Part shown: positions 27,530 through 37,607 of the stretch, one piece after another
Position numbering within the stretch: the stretch's first letter is position 1
How the letters are laid out: each line of letters begins with the position of its first letter
Source: JACDAE01 sp963744875
GTDB taxonomy: Bacteria; Chloroflexota; Ktedonobacteria; Ktedonobacterales; Ktedonobacteraceae
Length of the DNA: 64,000 bases
Assembly: GCA_963744875.1 (NCBI GenBank)
Contig: CAVUVQ010000034.1
Span: 248,001 to 312,000, forward strand
Direction of reading: 5' to 3'
The notes under the pieces: model-generated
The model's input: only the letters and a program-made list of their open reading frames with translations
What the model was told of the DNA's origin: nothing
The model's database searches: none
Position numbers and translations under genes: made by a program

Positions 27530-30500
27530 ATGAGGATAGCTCATGAGATGAGGAAAATCACCTGCCCTGCATTACCTCCAACAATCCTTTATCGTAAATC
27601 GCTCGTTACCCGTCTCAAAGAAGTGACCACCGGCCCGGCAGAAGGATTTCCTCATTATAAGCTGGTGCTCCTGTATGCACCAGCCGGATACGGGAAAACA
27701 ACACTCCTGGCAGATTTTGCCCGCAATACTTCCATTGCATGCTGCTGGTATTTCATGGATCACCTGGATGCCGACAAAAACACCTTTCTTGAAACCCTCC
27801 TGATGAGTATACGTTTGCGCTTCCCACACTTTGGCTCACATTTGGATGCAGTATTGGCTTCAGCAATAGCCGCCGATGCCGAAGGATCCGCTGGCTTTCA
27901 CTACGAAGCCATGATTGACGCGCTGATTGCCGCGATTGAAACTGAGATCCCCGAACGTTTTGTACTCATGCTCTGCAATTATCAGGAAATGAGCGCATGC
28001 CAGGAAGTCGATGAACTGATCAACCATTTTTTGCGGAAACTCCCCGACAAGTGTGTCTTAGTTATCGAAAGTCGGGCGACATTGGAACTTGATTTTGCGT
28101 TACTCCTTGCCCACCGCGAAATGGTTGGCATTGGCAGTCATCTCCTCCGCTTCACCGCTCAGGAAATTCGTGATCTCGCATTGCTTCAAGGAATGACGGA
28201 GTTCAGTGAGGCACAAGCAACCCAACTCGCTCTTTCCTTTGAAGGATGGATTACAGGCATTCTCTTAGGCGCTCATCTCGGAGACATCGAGTTTTTGCCG
28301 CAGTGGAGCCATGAGCACGAAAAACAAGGCATTCTCGTCAACAGGCATCGCCTCTTCTCTTACGTTGTTAATGAGGTCTTTGAGCGAGATCCAGAACTCT
28401 ATTCTTTTCTCAAAGAAGCATCCGTCTTACAGGAAATGACCCCTTCTCTCTGTACCAAATTGCTGGGGATCCAGGACGCGGCCAGACATCTGCACTATCT
28501 CGAGCAAAATGGACTCTTTGTGACACGACGGGGAGAAGAGGAACAGGCAACCTATACCTGCCACCCCGTGCTGCGTGAACTGCTCTATAATGATCTCTTT
28601 CAGCAGATGCCCGCACGTTTTCTCGCACTTCATCACCGGGCGGCCCAGGTATTGAGCGCCGATAAAGAGTATGAAAAGGCAGTCTATCATGCCTTTGAAG
28701 CAAAAGCATGGGATCTCGTTTCCCAGTTAATTCTTGAATGCTATGACCAGATGCTGAAACAGGGGCATGCGGCCACTCTAGCTCGCTGGATCGATGAATT
28801 ACCCGCAGCGACCACCATTCACAATCCCCGCCTTCTTCTCATCCGGGCCAGCATTCACCTCGTCGTTGGCGAGCAGACCTGTGCCCTCTCACTGCTTGAT
28901 GCCGCATCCCGAGCAATCATAGAGGACGGTGAACCGGAAAAGATGCCGCCATTGCAGATTGAGATGGTGATCTTGCGCAGTAAGGCGCTCTTTCAACAGG
29001 GTGACTATCATCAAGCGCTCATTCTTTGTCAGCAGATCCAGCAACGCCTCCCGGCTCACGAGATCAGGATGCGTGCCGATGTCCATACGCGCTTAGGCGT
29101 CTGTGCCAATCTCTTAGGCGATTTTACGACGGGCATCGCCCACCTGCAGAAAGCCCTGCAACTCTGGGGACGCCACACCATCGAGCGCCAGACCGCCGAG
29201 CTGCATAGTGCATTAGCCAGTGCCTACAGTCTGCTCGGAAACTTCGTGCTGGCCGAACACCATATCGCGCGTGCAATTGCCTCCTGGGGCCAGTTACATG
29301 ACGAATGGGGTCAGATCAATAATGTGATTCGTCAGGGAGGCATCAAGCAACGACAAGGGGTCTTTGCAGAAGCGGAAAAAGCGTTTCAGCAAGCATTGAC
29401 CCTGGCTCGTGGCCCCATTCATTTCTTACGGGGAGAGGCCTACTCGCTGGTCTCGCTTGGGGAACTCTACCAGGATCAGGGACTTTATGAACAATCGTTG
29501 AACATGATCGAGGATGGGCTGGCACTTGCGCGTCGCATCAAAGATAAATATCTGATCAACTGTACCCTCTGCTTCCTGGCAATGACCTATCTCTACATGG
29601 GAGATGCTGAAACGGCCCTCTTACTGGTCTCGGATGTCGATGTCCAGGATCGTCATACCCCCTCTCTGAGCTACGAACAGGTGGTCTGCGAACTGGCCTA
29701 CGGGACCATTTTGTTGTACCAGCAACGGTTTGACGACGCGTACTATCACCTCAACAAAGTCGAAATGTCCCTCAATAAAATGGGACTCAAACGGGAACGT
29801 ATCCAGGCGATACTACGGCTGGCATTATGTCTGCTTGAACAAGGCCAGACCAACGCGTGGATGCAGCGGATAGAAGAGATTGTCCATCTCCTCAAAGGAC
29901 AAACTGGCTACAAACATCTTGTCTTCATAGAGCTACGTCACCTGACAAGACTCTACCAGGTCGTAGAAACCCATCCCGATCTGGAGACGTTAAGAGACCT
30001 GCTCGACCTGACCCCAGAAAGGCCGATACCAGCTCCCCACCTTCTCGCACCGGCTCCCTCCACTCCCAGTGTGAAGCAGGAGCACCCTGTACGCCCTGTT
30101 GTGCAGGTAACGGCCTCTCCAAAGATTTGCATCCGCGCCCTGGGAGAACCGAGCGTTGCCATTGAAGATCGACCAGTGACACGCTGGCGCATGGCACGCT
30201 CAATGGAGCTTTTTTTCTTTCTGCTGGACTGCGAACGTCCCATGCGCAAAGAACAGATTATTACGGGTCTGTGGTCAGAGGTCGATGAACAGATCAATCA
30301 AACCTTTCACTCAACCATCTATTATCTGCGCAAAGCACTCGATGGACATGGCATTAGTTCACAAGGAAGCACGTATACACTCGATCTCGCAGCCTATTTC
30401 GGCTCGAATGTATGGTACGATGTTACCGAGTTTCAGCAGCAGCAGACACGTGCAAAGCAAGCGCTGAGCCAGGAAGATGATGGTGTCGCCCGAGAGGCAT

Positions 30501-30862
30501 TGCTGAGGATGCTTGAACTGTATCAGGGCGATTATGTGCAACCGTTTTACAGCGATTGGTGCACATTCAAGCGGGACGAGTTGCGCCGTAGGTACCTGGA
30601 TGCACGTTGCCTGCTGGCTCAGATTGCCTGGCGGCAGGAACGTTTTGACGAATGCGCTCTCCACTGGCAACACACCCTGCTGGTAGACGATTGTCTGGAA
30701 GAAGCGCACTATGGGCTTATGCGCTGCTACCTGCGACAGGGAAAAAGAGGCCTGGCACTGCGTCAATATCAACGTTGCCGCGACACGTTACAACGCGAAA
30801 TGGATATTCTCCCCGGCAGTGCAGTCCAAAATCTCTATCAACGCCTCATGAGCCCGTCGTAA
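27530..30862 (+). CDS. Large AAA-TPR-BTAD transcriptional regulator, copy A
   Basis: The 1,110-residue protein begins with a MalT/STAND-type NTPase (P-loop YAPAGYGKTTLL, about 49-60; ESRATLELDF sensor-like segment). A long TPR array occupies about 400-830 (for example AELHSALASAYSLLGNFVLAEHHIARA). A C-terminal SARP-like unit has an OmpR-type winged helix (about 865-950, ICIRALGEPSVAI) and a BTAD (about 955-1108). Such proteins bind DNA when a ligand is sensed through the NTPase/TPR part, often controlling secondary metabolism. GGGGGAAATC precedes the ATG. It is about 97% identical to copy B at 38162. Target genes are unknown; the neighbouring sugar genes are candidates. Confidence 0.88.
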   Translation: MRIAHEMRKITCPALPPTILYRKSLVTRLKEVTTGPAEGFPHYKLVLLYAPAGYGKTTLLADFARNTSIACCWYFMDHLDADKNTFLETLLMSIRLRFPHFGSHLDAVLASAIAADAEGSAGFHYEAMIDALIAAIETEIPERFVLMLCNYQEMSACQEVDELINHFLRKLPDKCVLVIESRATLELDFALLLAHREMVGIGSHLLRFTAQEIRDLALLQGMTEFSEAQATQLALSFEGWITGILLGAHLGDIEFLPQWSHEHEKQGILVNRHRLFSYVVNEVFERDPELYSFLKEASVLQEMTPSLCTKLLGIQDAARHLHYLEQNGLFVTRRGEEEQATYTCHPVLRELLYNDLFQQMPARFLALHHRAAQVLSADKEYEKAVYHAFEAKAWDLVSQLILECYDQMLKQGHAATLARWIDELPAATTIHNPRLLLIRASIHLVVGEQTCALSLLDAASRAIIEDGEPEKMPPLQIEMVILRSKALFQQGDYHQALILCQQIQQRLPAHEIRMRADVHTRLGVCANLLGDFTTGIAHLQKALQLWGRHTIERQTAELHSALASAYSLLGNFVLAEHHIARAIASWGQLHDEWGQINNVIRQGGIKQRQGVFAEAEKAFQQALTLARGPIHFLRGEAYSLVSLGELYQDQGLYEQSLNMIEDGLALARRIKDKYLINCTLCFLAMTYLYMGDAETALLLVSDVDVQDRHTPSLSYEQVVCELAYGTILLYQQRFDDAYYHLNKVEMSLNKMGLKRERIQAILRLALCLLEQGQTNAWMQRIEEIVHLLKGQTGYKHLVFIELRHLTRLYQVVETHPDLETLRDLLDLTPERPIPAPHLLAPAPSTPSVKQEHPVRPVVQVTASPKICIRALGEPSVAIEDRPVTRWRMARSMELFFFLLDCERPMRKEQIITGLWSEVDEQINQTFHSTIYYLRKALDGHGISSQGSTYTLDLAAYFGSNVWYDVTEFQQQQTRAKQALSQEDDGVAREALLRMLELYQGDYVQPFYSDWCTFKRDELRRRYLDARCLLAQIAWRQERFDECALHWQHTLLVDDCLEEAHYGLMRCYLRQGKRGLALRQYQRCRDTLQREMDILPGSAVQNLYQRLMSPS

Positions 30863-31043
30863 TAGCATAGGTTGATACACCTTTCCTGGAAGCGTCGCTC
30901 TTTTTTAGTATCGTACTGCTAAGTGAATGCGAAGATTCCTGATATCCTGCTAAGGATGCGCGAAGGTTTTGTTGATTCCCATTCAGTATTCTGTCATCAA
31001 ACAAAAGAAAATGTCCTTGATGTCCCTGCTGAGGAGATGAACA

Positions 31044-31097
31044 ATGAAGCCAAAAGAGGTTGACGCTATTGATCCCTGGCCTATACCCACGTATTAG
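31044..31097 (+). CDS. 17-residue micro-ORF downstream of the regulator, copy A
   Basis: The frame reads MKPKEVDAIDPWPIPTY, with GAGGAG seven bases before the ATG. The same 54 bases occur at 41748-41801 with no change, although the 155 bases before them differ at about 13 positions between the copies. Too short for standard gene calling. No signal sequence. It follows a TPR-containing regulator, the kind of protein that can bind short peptides. Translation is inferred only. Confidence 0.4.
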   Translation: MKPKEVDAIDPWPIPTY

Positions 31098-31172
31098 CAG
31101 AAGTCTTTTCTTTCGCATAAAGGTATCCTCTCAATAATTCGGGGTAGCTTGGCGTAGGGCAAAAATTGCTGA

Positions 31173-31303
31173 AGCAAGGCCTTATACTACTACCGAAAGA
31201 TCGTGAGTTATTGTAGCTTAGGCTTCATCCCAGAAGCAGCGTCGCCTCGAATTTGCACGCTGGCTCGTTATGAATAAACGCTTGACCGATCAAACAATCT
31301 GAA
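31173..31303 (+). pseudogene. Fused scars of a SARP gene and a small gene
   Basis: 31173-31236 matches the middle of the copy B SARP gene (43249-43312). 31237-31303 matches the end of the small gene at 43687-43875 (RRLEFARWLVMNKRLTDQTI and stop). The two scraps are joined at a short AGCAG microhomology. Both genes are therefore deleted from copy A, so copy A lacks a SARP. Confidence 0.85.
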
Positions 31304-31308
31304 AGCAC

Positions 31309-32337
31309 TTACCCCTGGGCCAGGTGCAATGCTTTGTGCAAAAACGCGTTGTTGCGCTCGCGAACGCGTTCCAGCCAGGCCAGGTTTTCCTGATACCAGG
31401 TGACCGTTTGGCGCACCCCATCCGCAAAAGCGATCTGCGGCTGCCAGTTGCACATCTGCTTGATCCTGGAAGCGTCTACCGCGTGACGGAAGACATGGCC
31501 CTGCCGATCCTCAACAAAACGAAGCAGGCTTAATGGCTTTCCAGTTAACTCAAGGACAATCGATGCATTCTGCAGGATAGTGCGCTCCTCACTGGCTCCA
31601 ATGTTGAAAACCTCGCCGTGAACCTTTGCGGCATCCTCGTGTAACAGCATGAGGATGGCACGTGCATGGTCATAGGTATAAATCCAATCGCGCACATTTG
31701 CTCCGGTCCCATAGATCGGAAGTGGACGATCCTCAAGTGCATTCAGGATAAACAGGGGCAGTTGTTTCTCGGGATATTGATATGGACCATAGTTATTGCC
31801 GCAACGTGTGATCACCACAGGTACGTGATATGTTGCCCAGTACGAATAAGCCAGGCTATCTGCCGCCGCCTTGCTCGCCGCATATGGGGACATTGGACGC
31901 TGAGCATCGGTCTCCAGGGAGGGACGGCTCACCCCCGCAGGCGAGAGGGCGTTGCCATACACCTCATCAGTTGAAATCTGAATGAAACGCTGAATAGCAC
32001 AGATGCGTGCCTCCTCCAGCAAGACATACGTCCCTTCAAAGTTCGTCTTGATGAAAGCAGCTGGAGCGAGGATAGAACGATCCACATGCGTTTCAGCGGC
32101 AAAATTCACGACGGCCTGACACCCACGCATCGCTTCTTTTACGCTCACTCGATCAGTGATATCACCTTGAATAAAGGTGCAGTTTTTCAGCGCCAGCACA
32201 GACGACAGATTATCCAGGTTGCCCGCATAGGTGAGCTTGTCCAGAATAACCACCTCATAGTCTGGGTAGGATGCAAGCAAAGCGTGTACGAAATTGCTCC
32301 CGATAAAGCCAGCGCCACCCGTGATGAGGATACGCAT
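31309..32337 (-). CDS. rfbB: dTDP-glucose 4,6-dehydratase
   Basis: Converts dTDP-glucose to dTDP-4-keto-6-deoxyglucose. The 342-residue extended SDR has GGAGFIGSN at the N-terminus, the active-site QISTDEVYG, and catalytic YAASK (Tyr-x3-Lys). ETHVDRSI and NNYGPYQYPEK are diagnostic of the RmlB/StrE family. It sits 23 bp after rmlA in the same direction, so the two first steps of deoxysugar synthesis are encoded together. In copy B only the last 48 codons remain. Confidence 0.95.
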   Translation of the reverse strand: MRILITGGAGFIGSNFVHALLASYPDYEVVILDKLTYAGNLDNLSSVLALKNCTFIQGDITDRVSVKEAMRGCQAVVNFAAETHVDRSILAPAAFIKTNFEGTYVLLEEARICAIQRFIQISTDEVYGNALSPAGVSRPSLETDAQRPMSPYAASKAAADSLAYSYWATYHVPVVITRCGNNYGPYQYPEKQLPLFILNALEDRPLPIYGTGANVRDWIYTYDHARAILMLLHEDAAKVHGEVFNIGASEERTILQNASIVLELTGKPLSLLRFVEDRQGHVFRHAVDASRIKQMCNWQPQIAFADGVRQTVTWYQENLAWLERVRERNNAFLHKALHLAQG

Positions 32338-32360
32338 AACTGTTCCACCTTCTTCTGTGT

Positions 32361-33491
32361 TTACAGAATACCAATACGACTATGATCACCAAGCAAGAGC
32401 TTGTAGGCTTTTGGTTTTGTGGGCGAAAGGTAGATCTCAGCATGACGACCGATTAAGCTGTCCTCGATACGTCCTTCAATGTTGGAGATGCGACATCCCT
32501 CCAACACAATACTATGTTCGATCTCACTGCTGGTCACAATGCTATCATGGGCTATTGCCGTAAATGGACCGATGTAGGCATTGGTTAACACAACGTTGCG
32601 CCCAATCGCCGAAGGTCCACGTACAATACTATTGATGAGGCATACATTCTCTTCCAGGATCACATCCCCGTGAACCTGTGATTGCTGATCTATGGTCGCA
32701 CTGAGCGATATCGAGCGTCTGGCGTGACTGAGAATGACACGATTGGCATCAAGCATATCCTGCATCTGCCCCGTATCGATCCAGTACCCCGTGATGATGT
32801 GGGGCCGAACCATGCAGTGATGATCAATCAAATACTGGATCGCATCCGTGATTTCCAGCTCACCACGCGCAGACGGCTGGATTGCAGCAACCGCTTCAAA
32901 GATCTGGGCGTCAAAGAGATAGATTCCCACCAGCGCAAAATCACTGATTGGCTCCCTGGGTTTCTCCACCAGATGCTGAATATAGATCTCTTCGCTCTCC
33001 ACGGTGGCTGGATTGGTGATTGCTTCCCCTTCATACGTACAGAGCTGTGCCACGCCAAACTGCTGTGGATTGGGGACCTGCTTGAGAAAGATCTGGGCCT
33101 GAGCAAGGCACCCTGGCGCGGCGAAGTCCCGCACCACCTGGCGAATATCTTCTTCGATAAAGTTGTCCCCTAGAAACATCAGGAAACGCTCCTCTCCCAG
33201 AAACGGCTGAGCCGTCTTCACCGCGTGCGCCAGCCCCAACGCTTCCTCCTGATGGATATAGGTGATGGAGACATCCGCGCCAAATGCCTTACCGTCTTTG
33301 ACAGCCGCTTGAATTTCTGCCCCTGTTTCGCCTACGATGATGCCAATATCCACAATACCAGCGGCGATAATGGTCTCCAAGGCGTAGAAAAGCACGGGCT
33401 TATTGGCAACCGGTACCAGTTGTTTCGCATACGTGTAGGTAATGGGTTGCAGGCGCGTGCCTTTTCCACCACTCAGTATCAATGCTTTCAT
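32361..33491 (-). CDS. rfbA: Glucose-1-phosphate thymidylyltransferase, long StrD-type, copy A
   Basis: Makes dTDP-glucose from glucose-1-phosphate and dTTP. The 376-residue protein has LSGGKGTRLQPITYTYAKQL at the N-terminus and a C-terminal left-handed beta-helix (LIGRHAEIYL, IGRNVVLTNAYIG). It is therefore the long, StrD-like form rather than the 290-residue RmlA used for rhamnose. Such forms are common in antibiotic sugar clusters. It differs from the copy at 44040 by a single residue (Gln versus Arg before VHGD). Upstream gene of rmlB. Confidence 0.93.
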   Translation of the reverse strand: MKALILSGGKGTRLQPITYTYAKQLVPVANKPVLFYALETIIAAGIVDIGIIVGETGAEIQAAVKDGKAFGADVSITYIHQEEALGLAHAVKTAQPFLGEERFLMFLGDNFIEEDIRQVVRDFAAPGCLAQAQIFLKQVPNPQQFGVAQLCTYEGEAITNPATVESEEIYIQHLVEKPREPISDFALVGIYLFDAQIFEAVAAIQPSARGELEITDAIQYLIDHHCMVRPHIITGYWIDTGQMQDMLDANRVILSHARRSISLSATIDQQSQVHGDVILEENVCLINSIVRGPSAIGRNVVLTNAYIGPFTAIAHDSIVTSSEIEHSIVLEGCRISNIEGRIEDSLIGRHAEIYLSPTKPKAYKLLLGDHSRIGIL

Positions 33492-34009
33492 TTGATTTGT
33501 GCTCCCCTGATCCGTTGATAGACGATCGTATTCTTGGAGTAACCTGGAGTAACCTTCTATCCAGCACCATCGCCTTCAGTATAGATCTGGTGCTTACAAG
33601 CAACTTACCCCCATCGTAAGCCCTATAGAGCTTATTTGGCATCTGCTGCAAAGCTCCTTTCAGATGTGCCACACTCTTGCAGATCCATTTGAGCAAACTT
33701 AGAAGAACGGGCACAAATGGCCTTTATCATCACGAATCCCTCACAGCTTCTTTGTCATACCCCAATAACATGGGTGTAAATCATTTTACTTCGTGGGCAA
33801 GTCTGAGGTAAATCTCTTCTTCTATTCTGATGAACAGAACGGGTTGTACCATTTGTAGCATAGCTGGTGCAAAACCAACACACGTTTTGAGCAAGACGGG
33901 TACAAAAAGTTCGCTCCTACTCTTTCCCGAAGAAAGAACGTTCTCTGGTTATAAAAATGAAGTTGAATGCGGAAGAGGCTTAAGATGATGTCAAAGAAGG
34001 AGGATAGTA
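33492..34009. other. Intergenic region with the right edge of copy A
   Basis: 33492-33622 is shared with 45171-45301 and is the leader of rmlA. After 33622 the copies diverge. The rest has no ORF of merit. It should hold the promoter of the plus-strand GMC gene, but I see no clear -35/-10 pair; a strong AAGGAGG ribosome site ends it. Confidence 0.5.
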
Positions 34010-35626
34010 TTGACTAACGAGAATGCTTCAGAACTGAATGTTGACGTTCTGATTGTGGGTAGCGGCCCTATCGGAGCGACGTTTGCACGGGTTATTTCTG
34101 AGAGCGTGCCAACTGCGACGATTCTCATGATAGATCTAGGCCCGCAATTGACCAGCTGTCCTGGTATGCATGTGAAGAATATCAAGGACGAGGGTGAGCG
34201 CCTCCAGGCACAGATCCATTCCCAGGGTCCGGCGCAGTATCGCTACGAAATACCAAATTTCAAGGACAGGTCGAACGCAGCTGGGAGAAGAGGCAAGGAA
34301 AGGATCGCGACGCTTGCCAATCCTGGTACCCACCTGGCCAGTCCCGATGATGTTGATCTCGACAGGTCTGGGATGCCTGCGGCTGCCTTCTCAAGCAATA
34401 TTGGCGGTATGGGTGCGCACTGGACCTGCGCCTGTCCGCCTCCCAGTAACCGCGAACGTATCCCGTTCATCTCGGAGAACGAATGGAACAGTCTCTTCGC
34501 GAAGGCGTGCCAGCTCCTATGCGTGACCCAGGAGGCGTACCCGGATTCGCTTGAAGCTTTCGCCATCCAGCAGACGTTGGGTGAAGCGTTCAACGCTCGC
34601 CTTCCAGAAGGGAAGCAAGTGCAGCGCATGCCACTTGCTGTGCGCCTGGACGAGCACAATCGTCGCTACTGGGTAGGATCAGATGTGATACTAGGACATC
34701 TGGCTGATGCGGCTGAGGAGCTAAAGCATGACCAGCGGCTTTTTGAGCTGCGGTCGGAAACGATTTGCAGATGGCTCACATACGATGGCGACCGTGTGAG
34801 TGGTGCGGTGATCGAGCATCTACCGTCCGGGCGGCGTGAACAGGTAAGCGCGAGTGTTGTGGTGATCGCTGCCGACGCATTGCGCACCCCCCAGTTGCTG
34901 TGGGCATCCAGCATTCGCCCATCAGCTTTAGGCCACTATCTCAACGACCATACACAGATCATGGCTAACGTGGAATTAAGCGAGGAGATAGTGCTGCGGA
35001 CCAGGGCTACGCTGCAGGCGGCAGATCAGTTCCCAGAGGAGAGACAGGAGCTTGTCGAGCCGATTATCGGGGTATTCTGGGTCCCGTTTCACAGCCCCGA
35101 GCACCCGTTCCACGGTCAAGTAATGCACCTAGCCCTCCCTCCGATTCCTCGGGGCCTGTCTGAGTCTCGTGCGAACCCCCGGCATATGGTGGGACTCACC
35201 TGGCGCTGTCGCAAAGAGATCAGGTACGAGGACTACCTGGAGTTTTCTGATGGGGAAACCGACTCCTTCGGCATGCCGAAAATGACGATTCACTACGAAC
35301 TGACCGCGAAAGACAGAGCGGAGATAGCCGCCGCGCAAAAGGAGCAGGCTCGCGCCGTTGCTGCCTTCGGTAAGGTGCTCAAAGAGGGTGAGTCTCGGCT
35401 AATACCGCCCGGCAGCTCCCTGCACTACCAGGGCACGGTGCGCATGGGAGAGACAGACAATGCGCACTCTGTTTGCGACCCGTACTCACGAGTATGGGGC
35501 TTTGAGAACCTGTTTGTTGGGGGCAACGGTGTGATACCCACTTCCACCGCGTGCAACCCCACTGCGACAAGTGTTGCTCTCGCTATCAGAGCATGCGAGA
35601 GGATCGTCCCACTCATCAGGTCATGA
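34010..35626 (+). CDS. GMC oxidoreductase, pyranose-oxidase-like
   Basis: FAD enzyme expected to oxidise a sugar or glycoside hydroxyl. The 538-residue protein has the FAD-binding VLIVGSGPIGATFARV, the segment GGMGAHWTCACP equivalent to the FAD-linking His of pyranose 2-oxidase, and a GMC C-terminus (SLHYQGTVRMGE, FVGGNGVIPTSTACNPT) containing the His/Asn pair region. Start is a TTG with AAGGAGG 6 bases upstream. Position between two dTDP-sugar gene sets and next to an aminotransferase suggests a role in making a keto-sugar or cyclitol for transamination. Exact substrate unknown. Confidence 0.82.
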   Translation: MTNENASELNVDVLIVGSGPIGATFARVISESVPTATILMIDLGPQLTSCPGMHVKNIKDEGERLQAQIHSQGPAQYRYEIPNFKDRSNAAGRRGKERIATLANPGTHLASPDDVDLDRSGMPAAAFSSNIGGMGAHWTCACPPPSNRERIPFISENEWNSLFAKACQLLCVTQEAYPDSLEAFAIQQTLGEAFNARLPEGKQVQRMPLAVRLDEHNRRYWVGSDVILGHLADAAEELKHDQRLFELRSETICRWLTYDGDRVSGAVIEHLPSGRREQVSASVVVIAADALRTPQLLWASSIRPSALGHYLNDHTQIMANVELSEEIVLRTRATLQAADQFPEERQELVEPIIGVFWVPFHSPEHPFHGQVMHLALPPIPRGLSESRANPRHMVGLTWRCRKEIRYEDYLEFSDGETDSFGMPKMTIHYELTAKDRAEIAAAQKEQARAVAAFGKVLKEGESRLIPPGSSLHYQGTVRMGETDNAHSVCDPYSRVWGFENLFVGGNGVIPTSTACNPTATSVALAIRACERIVPLIRS

Positions 35627-35822
35627 TGCCTTCATAAGGAGGGAGGGCACCGATATGTTGAGCTTGTTCAATTCAGCGGAAGTACTTATCACTTCCTTCT
35701 GTAGTAGAGATGCTGTTCTCTTCGAGGACATGTAATGGACAAAAAAAGCAGATCTCTTGCCAGAGATGATTAAGAGAGCCGAACTGCTTAGAACCCTTGT
35801 ACAAAATGAAAGGAAGATCCGA

Positions 35823-37178
35823 ATGATCACACAGAAGTTAGCCATTCATGGTGGGCCAAAGGCCCGTCCATCCGCAGCATTTGTTCCTGTTGTAAGCCCG
35901 GGAGCACTCATGATCGATGAGGAGGAGATTCAGAGCGTTACTGAAGTCCTCCGACGCAAAGTATTCAATCGCCATCAGGGACCGGAGGTGTCATCGCTCG
36001 AAAAAGAATTTGCCCAGACGCTTGGAGTCCCTTATGTGGTGGCGCTCAATTCTGGATCTTCTGCCCTGAATTGCGCACTTTTTGCTTTGGGTATCAAACC
36101 AGGCGATGAAGTAATCATGCCCAGTTTCTCATTCATTGGCGACGCCGCGGCCGTGTTAAACTGTGGAGCAACCCCAGTTTTCTGTGAGATCGATAATACG
36201 CTCACACTTTCAGTTGATGATGCTATTAACCTCGTGAACGAACGTACAAAAGCAATTGTTGCTGTTCACATGCGGGGAGCACCTTGTGACATGGAAAGAC
36301 TAGAAGCACTATGCCGCACCCACGGGATCAGCTTAATCGAGGACGTTGCGCAGTCGAATGGTGGCTCCTTCAAGGGGAAACCCCTGGGAACATTTGGTCG
36401 CATAGGCTGTTTTAGCCTGCAACAGTTCAAAGTCATCACAACAGGTGAGGGAGGATTTTTAGTCACAAGCGAGCCCGAGTTATTCAAAGATGTCCTGTTT
36501 CAGTATGATGCCGCTACATTCTGGAGCTACGATACAGATGATCTTATACCGCTCAAAGAGGTCATGTCTCAGCGTCCCCCGAAGAAAGTTCCACCCTGGA
36601 GTTACCATACAGATGCACCCAATTATCTTATGCCGCAAACTGGTCTTAACCTGCGTATGGGGGAGATGGAGGGGGCTTTTGGAAGGGTACAGTTGAGAAA
36701 GCTAAACTCGATTGTAGAAAGGCTTCGAGAGCGAAAGGAAAAGCTTCTCCAACTTTTGGGTAATCTTCCTGGTTGTGAACAAAGAGCTTTTCATGATGCC
36801 GATGGTGAAGTGGGGATTGCATTGCTACTCCAGATACATCCTGAACTTCCTGCAGGCGAGATTCAAAAGGCCCTTTTTGCAGAAGGCATCGAGGCTTCGC
36901 TTTTGCTCCCACCAGGCATGAGTGCTATGAACATTCCAGAAAGGCACTTTTGCGATGGATGGGGAAAAATCCTTGGCTCAGAGCGGCTTATTGGGGAGCA
37001 TCGTTGCCAATCATCAAAGTCACTGCTCAACAGAATGCTACAAATCCAAATAAATCCAACCCATGCTGATAGAGATCTTGAGGAAATAGCCGAAGGAGTG
37101 CGAAAAGTTTTCTGCTACTTTGCAGATGAAAATCAACCGGGTTCTCCCTCATCTTCCATGCAGTGGTCGCAAGCATGA
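35823..37178 (+). CDS. DegT/DnrJ/EryC1/StrS-family aminotransferase, StsC-like
   Basis: PLP-dependent sugar or cyclitol aminotransferase. The ATG at 35823 has AAAGGAAG upstream; the ORF extends further only without a good site. The 451-residue protein shows NSGSSALNCALFALGIKPGD, VHMRGAPCDMERL, EDVAQSNGG and the PLP lysine in FSLQQFKVITTGEGG. Two Gln before the lysine replace the more common FH, as in glutamine-dependent aminocyclitol aminotransferases (StsC/BtrS), so an inosose or keto-sugar substrate is likely. About 45 residues longer than typical at the C-terminus. Follows the GMC oxidase, a natural supplier of a keto group. Confidence 0.85.
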   Translation: MITQKLAIHGGPKARPSAAFVPVVSPGALMIDEEEIQSVTEVLRRKVFNRHQGPEVSSLEKEFAQTLGVPYVVALNSGSSALNCALFALGIKPGDEVIMPSFSFIGDAAAVLNCGATPVFCEIDNTLTLSVDDAINLVNERTKAIVAVHMRGAPCDMERLEALCRTHGISLIEDVAQSNGGSFKGKPLGTFGRIGCFSLQQFKVITTGEGGFLVTSEPELFKDVLFQYDAATFWSYDTDDLIPLKEVMSQRPPKKVPPWSYHTDAPNYLMPQTGLNLRMGEMEGAFGRVQLRKLNSIVERLRERKEKLLQLLGNLPGCEQRAFHDADGEVGIALLLQIHPELPAGEIQKALFAEGIEASLLLPPGMSAMNIPERHFCDGWGKILGSERLIGEHRCQSSKSLLNRMLQIQINPTHADRDLEEIAEGVRKVFCYFADENQPGSPSSSMQWSQA

Positions 37179-37234
37179 CTCTGAGGCCTCCCTGGCATGA
37201 ATGCACAGGGGTTCCTGTGGCTCACTCAACGCTT

Positions 37235-37260
37235 CCGATCTCCCTTCCCTGGGAGATCGG
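37235..37260. terminator. Hairpin after the aminotransferase gene
   Basis: CCGATCTCCC pairs perfectly with GGGAGATCGG around a 6-base loop, 56 bp after the stop codon. No T-run follows, so it may be a factor-dependent or mRNA-stabilising hairpin. Confidence 0.45.
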
Positions 37261-37564
37261 CTCTTGATGGGCATGGAGGCGACGCGCCCGGGCGGTATCA
37301 ATACGCAAAGGCAATTCCAAGAGAAAAAATGCCGCTGTGGTTCGTTTCATGCCACCTCCATCGGGTTATGATCTGAGCAGAAAGATACCATCGTCGTAGA
37401 TCCCTTGTCAACTAATGAAAATCAATATGGAGATCTCTCGGGAGGTGTTCGTTCTGCGCAGTTCACCTGTACAGATGGGATGCCTTCCCTTCTTTCCCAC
37501 TCCCCCCAAACGGAACGGCCATTCATCCCCGGTCTAATCCCCGCACTCCAGTACAGAACATGAG

Positions 37565-37607
37565 AAAAGACGACAAAAAGACGACAAAAAGACGACAAAA
37601 AGACGAG
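37565..37607. repeat. Short tandem repeat, 11-bp unit
   Basis: The unit AAAAAGACGAC repeats about four times in a gene-free stretch (37261-37853) between the aminotransferase and copy B of the duplication. Slippage-prone. No function is evident. Confidence 0.8.

Larger units (their letters stand above)
27219..33622. repeat. Segmental duplication, copy A
   Basis: Direct copy of 37854-45301 with a near-identical regulator leader and gene, 17-codon micro-ORF, rmlA and the sequence after it. Relative to copy B it lacks about 1.4 kb (41828-43248, replaced by 49 bp at 31124-31172) and about 0.5 kb (43313-43809). It retains the complete rmlB gene, which copy B has lost. Divergence begins sharply at 33623. 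Confidence 0.92.

Noticed and set aside
30846..31118. 90-residue minus-strand ORF after the regulator, conserved in both copies
   Set aside because: No recognisable sequence or ribosome site; it overlaps the micro-ORF on the other strand and changes between copies do not favour its codons.
32682..33173. 163-residue plus-strand ORF opposite rmlA, also present at 44361-44852
   Set aside because: It is the antisense shadow of a strongly conserved enzyme. Conservation between copies follows from the duplication, and there is no ribosome site.
37565..37607. Repeats considered as a CRISPR array
   Set aside because: The 11-bp unit is directly tandem with no spacers and no cas genes nearby.
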